DNA of 64,000 nt from Campanula takesimana (lineage: Eukaryota; Streptophyta; Magnoliopsida; Asterales; Campanulaceae), in contig JAOWBW010000180.1 in NCBI GenBank assembly GCA_026119855.1, positions 1,364,001 through 1,428,000 of the forward strand, written 5' to 3'. Shown here one piece after another: positions 32,164 through 41,522 of the stretch. How positions within the stretch are numbered: position 1 is the stretch's first letter; each line of letters begins with the position of its first letter. Below the pieces are notes generated by a model. The model saw only the letters and a list, made by a program, of their open reading frames with translations, ran no database searches and had not been told where the DNA came from. The position numbers and the translations under genes were made by a program.

Positions 32164-33549
32164 TGTCCTCATCAGGAAATCGCGGGTCTTCCCCTTCGCT
32201 TCATCATATGGAAATTCGGCTAAGTGATCCGCGAAGACTCTCCCTCTCATGGATTTTTGTGTGATGTAAGTGATATCGTACCCCGCGAGCATGAAGTACC
32301 ATTTGGCTATCCTAGAGGACACATGCGACTTCTCAAAGATATATTTCATTGGGTCCATTCTAGCGATTAGTTGTACAGGAAACGCCTCCATGTACGGCCT
32401 TAGTCTCTCAGCTACCCATACTAGGGCAGCACACGACTTCTCTAATGCAGAGTAATTCAGTTCAGCCCCTTGGAAGCGACGGCTGACAAAGTACACGGCG
32501 TTCTCTTTCTTCGAATTGGGTCGCTCTTGTGATAGCATAGCCCCTAATGTAGTGTCATTGACTGTGAGGTACAAGGTCAATGGTTTCTCCCTATACAGTG
32601 GAACCAATACGGGCGGATTCACTAAGCACTCCTTGACCTTATCAAAAGCTTCTTGGCATTCTTCTGTCCATTCTAGGGATGCATTCTTCTTGAGGAGCTT
32701 AAAAATGGGCTCGCACATCGTCGTGAGTTGATTAACAAAACGACTAATGTACTGAAGGTGGCCCATAAATCCCTTGACTTCTTTTTGCGTCTTAGGTGGA
32801 GGCATGTCAATGATGGCTTTGATCTTAGCGGGATCTGCTTCTATACCACGCTCAGTGACCATGTACCCAAGGACCTTTCCTTTCACTACCCTAAATGTGC
32901 ACTTGGCCGGATTAAGTCTCATCTTATGATGTCTCAACCTCTCAAAGAACTTTCTGAGGTCGACAAAGTGTTGCCTATCAGAGCCTTTGGAGTGTATGAT
33001 CATATTGTCAACATACACCTCCATTTCTTTATGTATCATGTCACGGAACAATACAGTTACGGCTCTCTGATAAGTGGCTCCGGTATTCTTGAGTCCGAAT
33101 GGCATGACCGTATAACAGAACGTCCCCCAAGGTGTGGTGAACGCTGTTTTGTGTTGGTCCTCCTCGGCCATGAGGATCTGATTGTAACTGGCGAATCCGT
33201 CTACGAATGAACGAACTTCGTACTTCGCGGTATTATCGACGAGCATGTCTATGTTTGGAAGAGGAAAATCATCTTTCGGAGATGCTCTGTTGAGATCACG
33301 GAAATCAACATAGACTCAGACTTTTCCATTTGCTTTGGAAACTTGTACTGTATTAGCCAACCAGGTTGGATACTCTATTACTTTGATGAACCCAACACTC
33401 AGGAGTTTCTCTATCTCTTGTTTGACTTGTACTGACCACTCTGGCTTAATTCTGTGGAGTTTCTGCTTAACTGGCCTCGAATCAGGAAGCAGTGGAATTT
33501 TGTGCTCAACGATCGAATTGGCTAGCCTAGGCATATCTTGTAGGACCAA
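32164..33549 (-). pseudogene. Tat-B reverse transcriptase and RNase H, catalytic Asp replaced
   Basis: The order is the pre-RT segment RPVKQKLHRIKPEW and GFIKVIEYPTWLANTV, a TGA stop at 33316-33318, then LVDNTAKYEVRSFVDGFASYNQ, MAEEDQHKTAFTTPWGTFCY and MPFGLKNTGATYQRAV. The active-site motif is YVDN where Tat-D has YIDD; the Asn codon is 33004-33006. RT thumb and RNase H text follows (LTLYLTVNDTTLGAML, FVSRRFQGAELNYSALEK). A frameshift near 32190 ends this part. The D-to-N change and the TGA stop are both C-to-T/G-to-A transitions, as expected from deamination. This copy cannot make active RT. Confidence 0.88.
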
Positions 33550-33590
33550 GCGAACACATCTACAAATTCTCAGGGAAGCCCTATGATGGC

Positions 33591-34046
33591 TTATCGGTCT
33601 TCCCCTTTGAAGAAACTGCCAATCTTGGTCTCTTTCGGATCATCGTCCGTCCCCAGATTAACTGTTTGCATTTCTTCGGCATCAATAGGACCATTTCCAC
33701 CACGAAGACCTAATTGCTTATTAATTTCTTTTAAGATTTTTTCATTTTCTTGATCTATCTCGTCATATGACTCATTATTATCTAATTCGTTAGAGTTATT
33801 AGTTAATTCATCATTTAGGACGCTAGCAATCTCGAGATACTCAGAAAGATCTATTTTTTCATTAAGAAAGTAGGGGAATACACGTTCAGCGATGGCATCC
33901 AAGTCCTCTTGGGTGAGCTCATCGGTAGCGGTATCTGACTCTAAGGTAAGAGTTACAAATTTTCTTGCCCTATGGGGATGGGGAGTACATCTTAATTCCT
34001 TGATCAGGAAGTCTTCACTTGCTATGGTCCCCCAGTTGTGTACCAA
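33591..34046 (-). pseudogene. Tat-B gag-pol linker upstream of RT
   Basis: It contains ASEDFLIKELRCTP, LTQEDLDAIAERVFPYFLNE, an acidic Asn-rich stretch and VNLGTDDDPKETKIGSFFKG, each with a clear counterpart in Tat-D. The part between 34047 and 34223 is homologous but has stops and frame changes. Tat-D has a protease upstream of this linker and Tat-B does not. Confidence 0.8.
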
Positions 34047-34223
34047 TTCTGAATAGGCTCGTCACTCTTCTTGATGAGCTTGGTGTAGTCTTGGTTCGGA
34101 GCGTCCCCCTTGTCTATTGCATTAATCTGAGTGTCCTCTAGCTTGCAAAGGTTGAGAAATTGGTGCAGTAGGTCTTCTCACAACACAAAGTCCCACTCAC
34201 TGAATGCCTCGGCCTTGGTACCC

Positions 34224-35930
34224 CTAATACTCGAGGTAGCCACGAGAATTGCATCGGTTCTGTTTTGAGTGAGTACGGATCACAGTCACTGAATATTTCA
34301 AAGCCCCGTTGGCGCTTCCCCTATGGTCAATCCATGGTTCAGGGAACATGAAGCATGGCAAGTTTTCCCCCTCGTGCACAAAGTTGTTATTTTGCATACT
34401 AAGTACTTGATCATGAGGCAACATGTAACAGATTGAAATTTCATTATTAAACTTAGGAGTACTCTCGCCCACATTTTGAACTAGGCGAGTAGTCTCCTCT
34501 TCCTCACTAGCTATCTCTATTACATTGATCCCTCCTCCCGCAGTTGGGAGAGGGTTTGTCACTACATTAAGAGCCCCTAGCTGCTTAGAATCTATGAGAT
34601 CTTCGATCACATCTTTGAGGTGGTTGCAAGTATTGGTGTCATGACCACTGAACTGGTGGAATTTGCAGTAGAGATGATGGGCATGATTCAGGGGGGGGGG
34701 GAGTTCCCTTAGAGTAGAAGGAGGCTTTCTTGGTGCGACCTTGCCGGCTTCTACGAGTATGTCGAAGAGCTCTCCTTGAGTGATACCTTCTAATTTGTTG
34801 TATACTCTCTCTTTCTTCTTTTCCTTGTTGGGCGGAGGGACGGAGGAATAGTTGCTCCTCCCTTGATTATTGAAAGCGATGGCATTGACAGATGTGTCTT
34901 TGCCAGTAGAGCCCTTATTAGTGTAGCGGTACCCACTATCTTTCTTAGACTCTTTCCTACTTTTGAAGATGTCATCTAGTTGGAGACCGGCTTTATGAAG
35001 TTCAGATAAGCTTGGGAAGAAAGTGTCGGATAGGCGGTCCTCATACTCGTTACGGAGCGATTTCAAGAAGATATGCATTTGGTCATCCGTAGTTGGCCTA
35101 TCAACAATCTCAGTGAGCTTGGCTCTCCACCTTTTAACAAAGTCACCAAATGTCTCATTAGCACCTTGTTGGATTTGCTCGAGGTCTCTTTTAGTGGGAC
35201 GGTAAGTAGTGTTATCCTCGAAGCGCCTTTGGAAGACTTCACAAGCGGTAGCCCAATAGGTCCTTGTGGATAAGGGGAGAGACATGTACCAATCCCTTGC
35301 CGCCCCCTCTAGGGTTTGGGGAAAGCTTTGGGCCAAGACGGTGTCATCTACTTTCATTGGAAGCATGGCCCAAGTGTATGTTTCAACATGAACACGAGGA
35401 CAGGTAGTACCGTTGAACTTGGCTATGTCAGGAGTGCAAAACTTTCGTGGTAGCTTAGTGATTGTCTTGCGGAGTGCAATGGGGTCAAATGGAACGATGG
35501 AGCCCCTTGCTAGACCAAGATGTTCAAACCTCTTTTCGAGAAACTCAGCAGTGGTGGAGTTGATGAAGTTGGTGTCATCACTAGCTTTCTTTTTCTTATC
35601 ACTTGCCTTAATATCCTCATCATCATCAGAGGAGGAAGAGTCGGATGTATTTGAATCAGAGTCGGAATCATCATCCCTCTTATTCTTTTTCTTAGCATGG
35701 GACTCCCCATCTTTGGAGGGGGTTTTTGACTTCTGATTGTTCTTTTTGAATTCTTGGAGCTCTTGGAGAACAGAGTGTATGTCTTGGGCGTGACGGTCAC
35801 TCTCACGGGCAGCAATTTCGGCTTGCTCTTTGACTTGTTGCCCAAGCCGGGCAATGACGGTCTTAGCGGCTTCCACGTCAGTGATGGGGGTGCCAGCCAT
35901 TACTGTAACCTTTTCTAGTCTCTTGGTCAC
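34224..35930 (-). CDS. Tat-B gag, open frame; protease region deleted
   Basis: This is the capsid protein frame, likely starting at the MAGTPITD Met (35898-35900), as in Tat-D. Regions in order are a helical N-terminus (ARLGQQVKEQAEIAARESDR), a Lys/Ser/Asp-rich stretch (DDDSDSDSNTSDSSSSDDDED), the capsid core (HVETYTWAMLP, LEGAARDWYMSLPLSTRT, FVKRWRAKL), and the finger YCKFHQFSGHDTNTCNHLKD. Thereafter it runs INVIEIASEEEE and MFPEPWIDHRG. In Tat-D about 400 residues with the aspartic protease lie between the last two landmarks, and here they are missing. The short G-run at 34691-34700 encodes Pro. Confidence 0.88.
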   Translation of the reverse strand: MTKRLEKVTVMAGTPITDVEAAKTVIARLGQQVKEQAEIAARESDRHAQDIHSVLQELQEFKKNNQKSKTPSKDGESHAKKKNKRDDDSDSDSNTSDSSSSDDDEDIKASDKKKKASDDTNFINSTTAEFLEKRFEHLGLARGSIVPFDPIALRKTITKLPRKFCTPDIAKFNGTTCPRVHVETYTWAMLPMKVDDTVLAQSFPQTLEGAARDWYMSLPLSTRTYWATACEVFQRRFEDNTTYRPTKRDLEQIQQGANETFGDFVKRWRAKLTEIVDRPTTDDQMHIFLKSLRNEYEDRLSDTFFPSLSELHKAGLQLDDIFKSRKESKKDSGYRYTNKGSTGKDTSVNAIAFNNQGRSNYSSVPPPNKEKKKERVYNKLEGITQGELFDILVEAGKVAPRKPPSTLRELPPPLNHAHHLYCKFHQFSGHDTNTCNHLKDVIEDLIDSKQLGALNVVTNPLPTAGGGINVIEIASEEEETTRLVQNVGESTPKFNNEISICYMLPHDQVLSMQNNNFVHEGENLPCFMFPEPWIDHRGSANGALKYSVTVIRTHSKQNRCNSRGYLEY

Positions 35931-37390
35931 GGGATCACGGATGTAGACTACTGAAGCGATTGTGTTGGGAGTGTGGAGCTACTTTACTGATCGGACGGAC
36001 CTAGAGTGCAGAAACTGTGTCAAATCCAGGATGGGGTCCCAACAAGTCGGCTTTTATGAAACAGGGGTTGACTAACACGACAGATTCACATAAAAGGGCG
36101 GATGTCTCGTACGAGACAATGGATGTCTCGTACGAGGCATCCAGCCTAACAGTCAGATTGTAGATTTTAATCCTATTGGTCGGATGGAATTCAATCCATT
36201 TTAAGAGGTTACTATTGTAGTTCATCCTGGAACAGTGGATTCTGTCACCCTAGAATATGGCCCCTTGTTTTTCACCTGTATTGCACTCTCCCAACCAGAC
36301 AATCCGGGCAAAGGTCCCATATTCTCATCGGAATCCACCATTCAATTAACCAAACCTAAGTGACCAGTAGTTGTTTTTCACTTTGTTAAACAACGCATTA
36401 ATGCAATCAAACCTTGGGAATTTTAAGGGACAACCGAAAGGGACATGTTGAACGGTTCGGTTGAAACTAAGCCAAAATGGCATCCACAATCCCACACAGA
36501 ATAGTGAAAGTAGGAAAACACAAACTCGGATTTCTGTAGAGAGGCTCTCCATTCTTTCAAAATCCTTTGTTCAATATTTTACCGAAGGGACATTCGTAAT
36601 ATTCACAAGGGAGGATTATAGATTGTAAAGACGCGTTATCTTGGGCAAAGATTAAAACAACCCTAAGAATCGAATCGACCGGTCTCGAGAAGTGTCTTAT
36701 TAAATAGTATGTATGTATGAGGTTGATGCAAGGCTTACGGCTAAGGCTCCCCATGAACACAGTCTAGGAGCGTGTCACGGAGTGGGTACACCATCTTTGG
36801 AGAGACCTGCGAGGGCCATTCGTTAGAATGGGGGTGCTGACCGACATCCGTCCTCCGATTGGGACCCGGGTTTATAGGGTATGTAGTGCAATTAATCTAT
36901 ATGTGTGCACGTGTGTGAGAGTCAAGATCTAGGTGTCAAGGTTAAAATAGAAAGTTTTTTTTGAAATTAAAAAACAAAAACATGCAATGGCCGGGCCAAG
37001 TGGCTGCCTACGTTTCCCTCTTGTGGAGGAACTCAGGCCGTCGTAGTTCACACATAAGGCAAACGCATGTAAAACAGGGGATAAACATTTAGCAAGTACT
37101 CCTACAAAACAAAGGTTAGCCTTATAATATATGGGGAGTTTCTTCGTCGTTAGGAAGGTCCCAAGACTCAGAAACAGGGGGGAGGGCAGGTCTGGAACTC
37201 TGTGTGCGTGTTTGAACCGAATAAAATTCCCTTTTGAAACCTGAGAGTCAGATCCGCCAGGCAGAACTGAGATGTCTCGTACAAGACAAGTGATACCTCG
37301 TACGAGGCATCCCAGTCTGGGAACAGACTAACGTACAGAATGCAGAATTTTGAAACAATGATGATTTCTTTCGACGCAAGTCTAACCCAC
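35931..37390 (-). other. Tat-B 5' UTR with two doublets and a CTACG box
   Basis: CTCGTACGAG doublets lie at 36106-36136 (both perfect, starts 21 bp apart) and 37276-37306 (CTCGTACAAG then CTCGTACGAG, 21 bp). A CTACG box lies at 37006-37046. No gene is seen. The UTR is cut at 37390 by Tat-D and resumes at 50407. Confidence 0.65.
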
Positions 37391-38386
37391 TGTAGATACC
37401 CCAGGGGGGGGGCCACGGCTTGGCTAGAGCGCGTGGATTACCTAGGATGTCTACTTGATTTTAAGAGTCGCCACCCACGTTTTTGAGGAACGTAAGAAAA
37501 CCTAAGAAAATAGCCTTTTTTTTATTGATTATGAAACCAAAGATTCTTGAGATGAGGGGTTCGGGGGTTAGGTTACGAAATGGGAAGTACTTAAACACCC
37601 ATTTCGCCCGAGCAAAGTCGGTCTTGTTTGTTCATAATTCACTTTTAAAGATAAATGTGTTCTTCCTATTAAAATGATGATAAAAAGGGGTTTTAGAGTT
37701 AAAATGTAGGGAGATGACTCCTAGCCCAATTCAATGTAATGAAAGGACCATTGGTGTCATGTCTCAAATGGTTTTGGTGATTGCACATTTGATTGAAGAA
37801 GAAGAAGGAGAAGAAGAGAAATGTTTAAGACATTTACTTATAGTATCCTTCAAAAGAAAACCTCTTGTAAAGCCTTGAAGAAGAGGTTGAATACTTTGTT
37901 GAAGAAATCCCAAAGGAGAGGTCTAGGAAAGAAGTGAGTAAAAGGTCTAAAAATAATGATTTTCCAAGGTTCCCCCCTTTCCAATGATGGATTGGAGGGG
38001 TTTTTATAGTTGAAAAATGACTGTTTTTGGAGCCAAACGGAGTCTCCAAGAAATCTTTCCCGGGCAAAATCATGTATAATGAGCAAGGGAGAGATTCTTG
38101 GGCAGAATCTGTAACTGACACGCCCCAGAAGCGCGCGCATCCCACCTAGGCGGCGGAAGGCGCGCGCGTCTGGCCTCAAGGGGCGGAGGCGCGCGACTCT
38201 GAGAAGCAATTTTTGACAGAATGGACTAGAAAGTTAGAACTGTTATTCAGTTTAGTCCCGGGACTTAACGGAGTCCGTTTGGAAATTAACCAAAGTAACA
38301 GAAACTAACAGAAAACACTTAGAAGAAGGATAAACACAAAACTAAGTGTGCAATCGGGGTGAGCGGTCCGAGGCGGGGTGTCTACA
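37391..38386 (-). repeat. Tat-D 3' LTR
   Basis: It is 996 bp long. The minus-strand TATA box is at 38001-38009 and the GCGCGCGC-type triplet at 38131, 38160 and 38189. Confidence 0.93.
38131..38196. promoter_or_regulatory. Tat-D GCGCGC triplet, 3' LTR
   Basis: GCGCGCGC at 38131 and 38160 and GCGCGCGA at 38189 have a 29-bp period. They lie 120-190 bp upstream of the minus-strand TATA box. Confidence 0.6.
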
Positions 38387-38400
38387 GAGCCCATCGGCGG
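38387..38400 (-). other. Tat-D polypurine tract region
   Basis: The minus strand reads GCCGATGGGCTC directly before the LTR. It is less pure than in Tat-B and Tat-C. Confidence 0.5.
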
Positions 38401-38510
38401 CATGGATTGCGAAGCAAACGTGCCGACGAAAGACAGACATCCGCCTAGGACATCACCAAGAAAAGGAAAAGACTCGATAAAAGCAGGAATTTGAAATTGC
38501 GGAGGATAGA

Positions 38511-38965
38511 GGTGCGCTCCCTGTGTGAGCGGCTTTAAGAGATAAGGGTGCGCTCCCTGTGTGAGCGGCTTTGCCAATAGCGGGATCCGTTTGCTGAGAG
38601 CGGGATCCGTTTGCTGGAAGCGGGACCTATTTGCTGATAGCGAGATCTGTTTGCTAGAAGCGGGACCTGTTTGCTCATAGCGAGATCCGTTTGCTGGAAG
38701 CGGGACCTAGAGGACCGTTTGCTGAAGTGCGGGACCTAGAGGACCGCTTGCTGAAGTGCGGGACCCGGAGGACCGTCTGCTGACCGTCTGCTAAAGTGCG
38801 GGACCCAGAGGACCGTCTGCTGAAGTGCGGGACCCGGAGGACCGTCTACTGAAGTGCGGGATCCAGAGGACCGTCTGCTGAAGTGCGGGACCCGGAGGAC
38901 CGTTTGCTGAAGTGCGGGGCCCGAAGGACCGTCTGCTGAAGTGCGGGACCCGGAGGACCGTCTGC
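38511..38965. repeat. Tat-D 3' UTR tandem repeats
   Basis: Three successive units are present: two copies of GGTGCGCTCCCTGTGTGAGC, then about seven 20-21 bp units AGCGGGATCCGTTTGCTG, then about nine 29-30 bp units GAAGTGCGGGACCCGGAGGA. The unit types share words, so one seems to have evolved into the next. Confidence 0.85.
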
Positions 38966-39372
38966 TTTGGATGGATGTAGATTTTGTTCGATGAGGAAGA
39001 AGTGATTCTGTGGCTCATCCCGGACCAAATTGTTGTCGTGAGTCATACTTTGACTGTTTGACTTTGACTTTTGATGGGGTGCGGGCACAGTTGAGTGCGG
39101 AGTGCTTTGTGCTGGGGATGAATTGTAAAAAACTGATCTTTGAGAAAATAAAAGACGCCCTACTTTGAATGGGAGTTTCTATCTTATTTTAGTTTTTAGA
39201 CATGCCTTAAGGGCGGACCAAATTAATGTGTGCCCGGCTGGGTGTTTGCTGTCGTCATTTGAGCTTCCCTTGTTGCTGGGATTGATCTTTTCTGCAGGTT
39301 GAAGGTGCTGGAATACCCGGGTTCTATTCTGAACTGACAAAGGCTATTTCTGGAGTATTTTATACCTGGGAT

Positions 39373-39438
39373 GCGGGCGCTTCCTCTCTTGTATAAGGGA
39401 CGCGCGCGCCTTGTGAACTGGTGTCGGGAGGCGCGCGC
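39373..39438. promoter_or_regulatory. Tat-D GCGCGC triplet upstream of the antisense gene
   Basis: GCGGGCGC (39373), GCGCGCGC (39402) and GCGCGCGC (39431) lie exactly 29 bp apart, as in the LTR. The ATG of the antisense gene is at 39596. Confidence 0.6.
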
Positions 39439-39595
39439 CTCTGGGAGGCGGAATTCAGGGCCAGATATTTGCTGACCAAAAGATCCCCCAACAGCTATAA
39501 TATCAGCTCCTGGTCGATAATTCGATTCCAACATCCTTTTTCTGCCATTTCGAACACCATTTTATTGTTCAATTTTGCTTGTGATCTTCTTTCCC

Positions 39596-40978
39596 ATGGC
39601 TTCCAACCTTTTTAGTCTTGGTGCCGAGGTCGTCAAGAGTTACGAGAAGGATTTGTCGACATTTGTTTATTCTTTCAAGACCCATCCCAAGAATGCTTTC
39701 ATCAAAGATTTCGGATTTCGAATTCTTTTTACTTTGCGAACATTGAAGCCGGATTGGGATTTGTTGAAGGCTGCTACAGCCTTCTGGGATTGTAATAGCC
39801 ATGCTTTCAACTTTTTGGCTAATGAAATGGTGCCGACTGTCGATGATTTTGGGGCCATTTTGGGCATGCCTTTGGCCGGTCGGATTGCCGTCCCTAAGTA
39901 TCATCGCGCTGCTGTAGATTCTTGGGTTGACCTCCTGAATCTCCCTGTTGGAGAGGTGAAGAAGATGATGCACGGGACCGTTGTTGACATAACTGAGCTT
40001 CCGATGTTTTTCAGTTTGCATTCGGAAGATGTTGCGGTTCAGTCCTTTAAGAGAAATGCCATGGTTGTCTGCCTTTTCAGCGAGGTTTTGTTTGTCACTC
40101 CTCTGGGTACTGCGGATGCGCAGTTGGCTGAGATCGTGTTGCAGGCGAAAGGACAGCGATTTAGCATAGTTCCGCTCATTGTAGGAGAGACCTTGCATGG
40201 TTTGGACGAGTTGCACCGTACAGGCGAGATGTGACGAGGAAGGCCCTTGCTTTTGACCATATGGCTTCGGGAGCATTTCAGGATTTATGCGGCGGATGGC
40301 GACCTTTCTCCTTTTGCTGTCCATAGGCGACGGTTGCTGATTAGAGATTTGACCGAAGAGGGTTGGAGGAGATTTTTTGCTTCTCGTCTTACAGCTGACA
40401 TTGAGTGGTGCCCTTGGGGTCTTCGCCCTTTTGTGGAGTGGACCCTCGGTTTTCAGCATGTTGTTCTACCCGGATTGAGGGACTCTTCTTTTTATCAGCC
40501 AGAACGGGTTTTGAGACAGTTCGGTCGTCAGCAAATAATTCCTTTCCTGAAGAATGGGGTACTTCGTCCAATTTCTTATATGGGTCCGGACTTCTCGAAT
40601 GAGCTTCAGTTGGCTTGGGGAGATGATCGTGACCGTTGGGCTTCCGCTCCATTGCACCGGGGCAGTATTTTTCTTCCCGAGAGTTACTTGGATCATTTGC
40701 TTGGTACCGTCTACCGTGGCATTACTTGGGTAGATGCTCTTCGGGCTGAGTTGCTAGGAAGGGATTTTGAGCCCAGCAGTGCTTTGAGGTACAAGGAAGC
40801 TGCTGCTGATGTGAACAACATTCTGACCGACCCTTTTGGTACCCCTTGGATGACTTTTATGCTTGGAGGCGCTCGGTTGCGCAGAAGATATCGGTCCGCA
40901 TCAGTGTCCCTAGGCCTCCCAAGAAGAGTAGGATTGATGGTCGTTCGGGTGGTCCTTCAAAGGCCAAGAGGAAATTAG
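39596..40978 (+). pseudogene. Antisense cargo gene of Tat-D: DUF7745-like protein, one in-frame stop
   Basis: The frame starts MASNLFSLGAEVVKSYEKDL and runs through FGFRILFTLRTLKPDWDLL, FWDCNSHAFNF, NEMVPTVDDFGAILGMPLAG, AEIVLQAKGQRFSIVPLIV and GETLHGLDELHRTG to a TGA at 40232-40234. It then continues in the same frame with RGRPLLLTIWLREHFR, AVHRRRLLIRDL, IEWCPWGLRPFVEW, LPGLRDSSFY and GSIFLPESYLDHLLG to a basic Arg-rich tail ending at 40978. It is homologous to 15268-16756 of Tat-B, so the cargo is an inherited part of this Tat group. Only one stop breaks it, which suggests selection until recently. The function is not known. Confidence 0.78.
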
Positions 40979-41173
40979 ATTTTTCCTAGTACCCCCGAGA
41001 GATTGTAATTAAAATAGACCACTTATTTTAAGATTTTAATGTTTTAAGTCTTTTAGTAGCTCAACATTTCCATTGTAATGATAAAAATAGTTCAAGAAAT
41101 GAATAAAAATTGCATCTCGTTAATTTGAAATGATTTGGGTATTTGTTTATGTTTTATACCGCACCCGAAGGTT

Positions 41174-41212
41174 GCCTACGTTCCTCCAATGTAGAGGCTC
41201 AGGTCTCCGTAG
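41174..41212 (-). other. CTACG box, Tat-D
   Basis: GCCTACGTTCCTC ... GAGGCTCAGGTCTCCGTAG. Confidence 0.5.
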
Positions 41213-41322
41213 TTCAAACAAACGAAGACCATTTTTTTTTTGTGTGTGTGCACCCTGTTTTTTGCCTAGACCGCCCTTTCTGGTTTTTAATCTAGCAAGC
41301 TTCTTTTTTGCACGTGCTCTAA

Positions 41323-41446
41323 ACGTCGACTATAACCCCTAGCCTTCCAAGCTAACGATGCGGGTTCGATTCCCGCTACCCGCTCTAGATCCTCGATTAT
41401 CTAGTTGATTAGTTTTATACTAAAAATCACTCATTCATCATTGAAT
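41323..41446 (+). other. Plastid DNA insert (trnG-UCC intron end, exon 2 and downstream)
   Basis: Sequence from ACGTCGACTATAACCCC to TCATTGAAT is absent from the same site in Tat-B and Tat-C. It contains the 3' exon of plastid trnG-UCC and about 60 bp of AT-rich downstream sequence. No target duplication is seen, which fits filler DNA captured at a double-strand break. Confidence 0.8.
41336..41384 (+). tRNA. trnG-UCC: Plastid-type tRNA-Gly(UCC) 3' exon, partial and non-functional
   Basis: It shows the anticodon loop CTTCCAA (anticodon TCC), the variable region, the T arm GCGGG-TTCGATT-CCCGC and the acceptor 3' strand TACCCGC with discriminator T. The 5' half, which is a separate exon in plastid genomes, is absent, so no tRNA can be made. 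The exact exon 2 start is not fixed by the sequence. Confidence 0.8.
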
Positions 41447-41522
41447 TGCCTAGGCCGCCCTTGCGGGTTTTCAACCTAGCGAGCCTTTTTTTTTTTTTTT
41501 TTTTTTTTATGGTCTTCGTTTA

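Larger units (their letters stand above)
41264..41484 (-). other. Pol-end box pair of Tat-D, split by plastid DNA
   Basis: Boxes lie at 41264-41300 (GCCTAGACCGCCCTTTCTGG...) and 41448-41484 (GCCTAGGCCGCCCTTGCGGG...). In Tat-B and Tat-C the phrase TGCTCTAA is followed within a few bases by the second box. Here about 124 bp of foreign sequence intervene. Confidence 0.6.

Noticed and set aside
32728..33210. Plus-strand open frames across the Tat-B RT
   Set aside because: They are shadows of the RT frame on the minus strand, which has all the family motifs.
39569..40459. Minus-strand 296-residue open frame opposite the Tat-D cargo gene
   Set aside because: It lies antisense to the conserved DUF7745-like frame, has no recognisable motif, and its plus-strand partner has clear homology to the Tat-B gene.
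41336..41384. Functional nuclear tRNA-Gly gene
   Set aside because: Only the 3' half of a plastid-type split tRNA is present. The 5' acceptor strand and D arm are missing.
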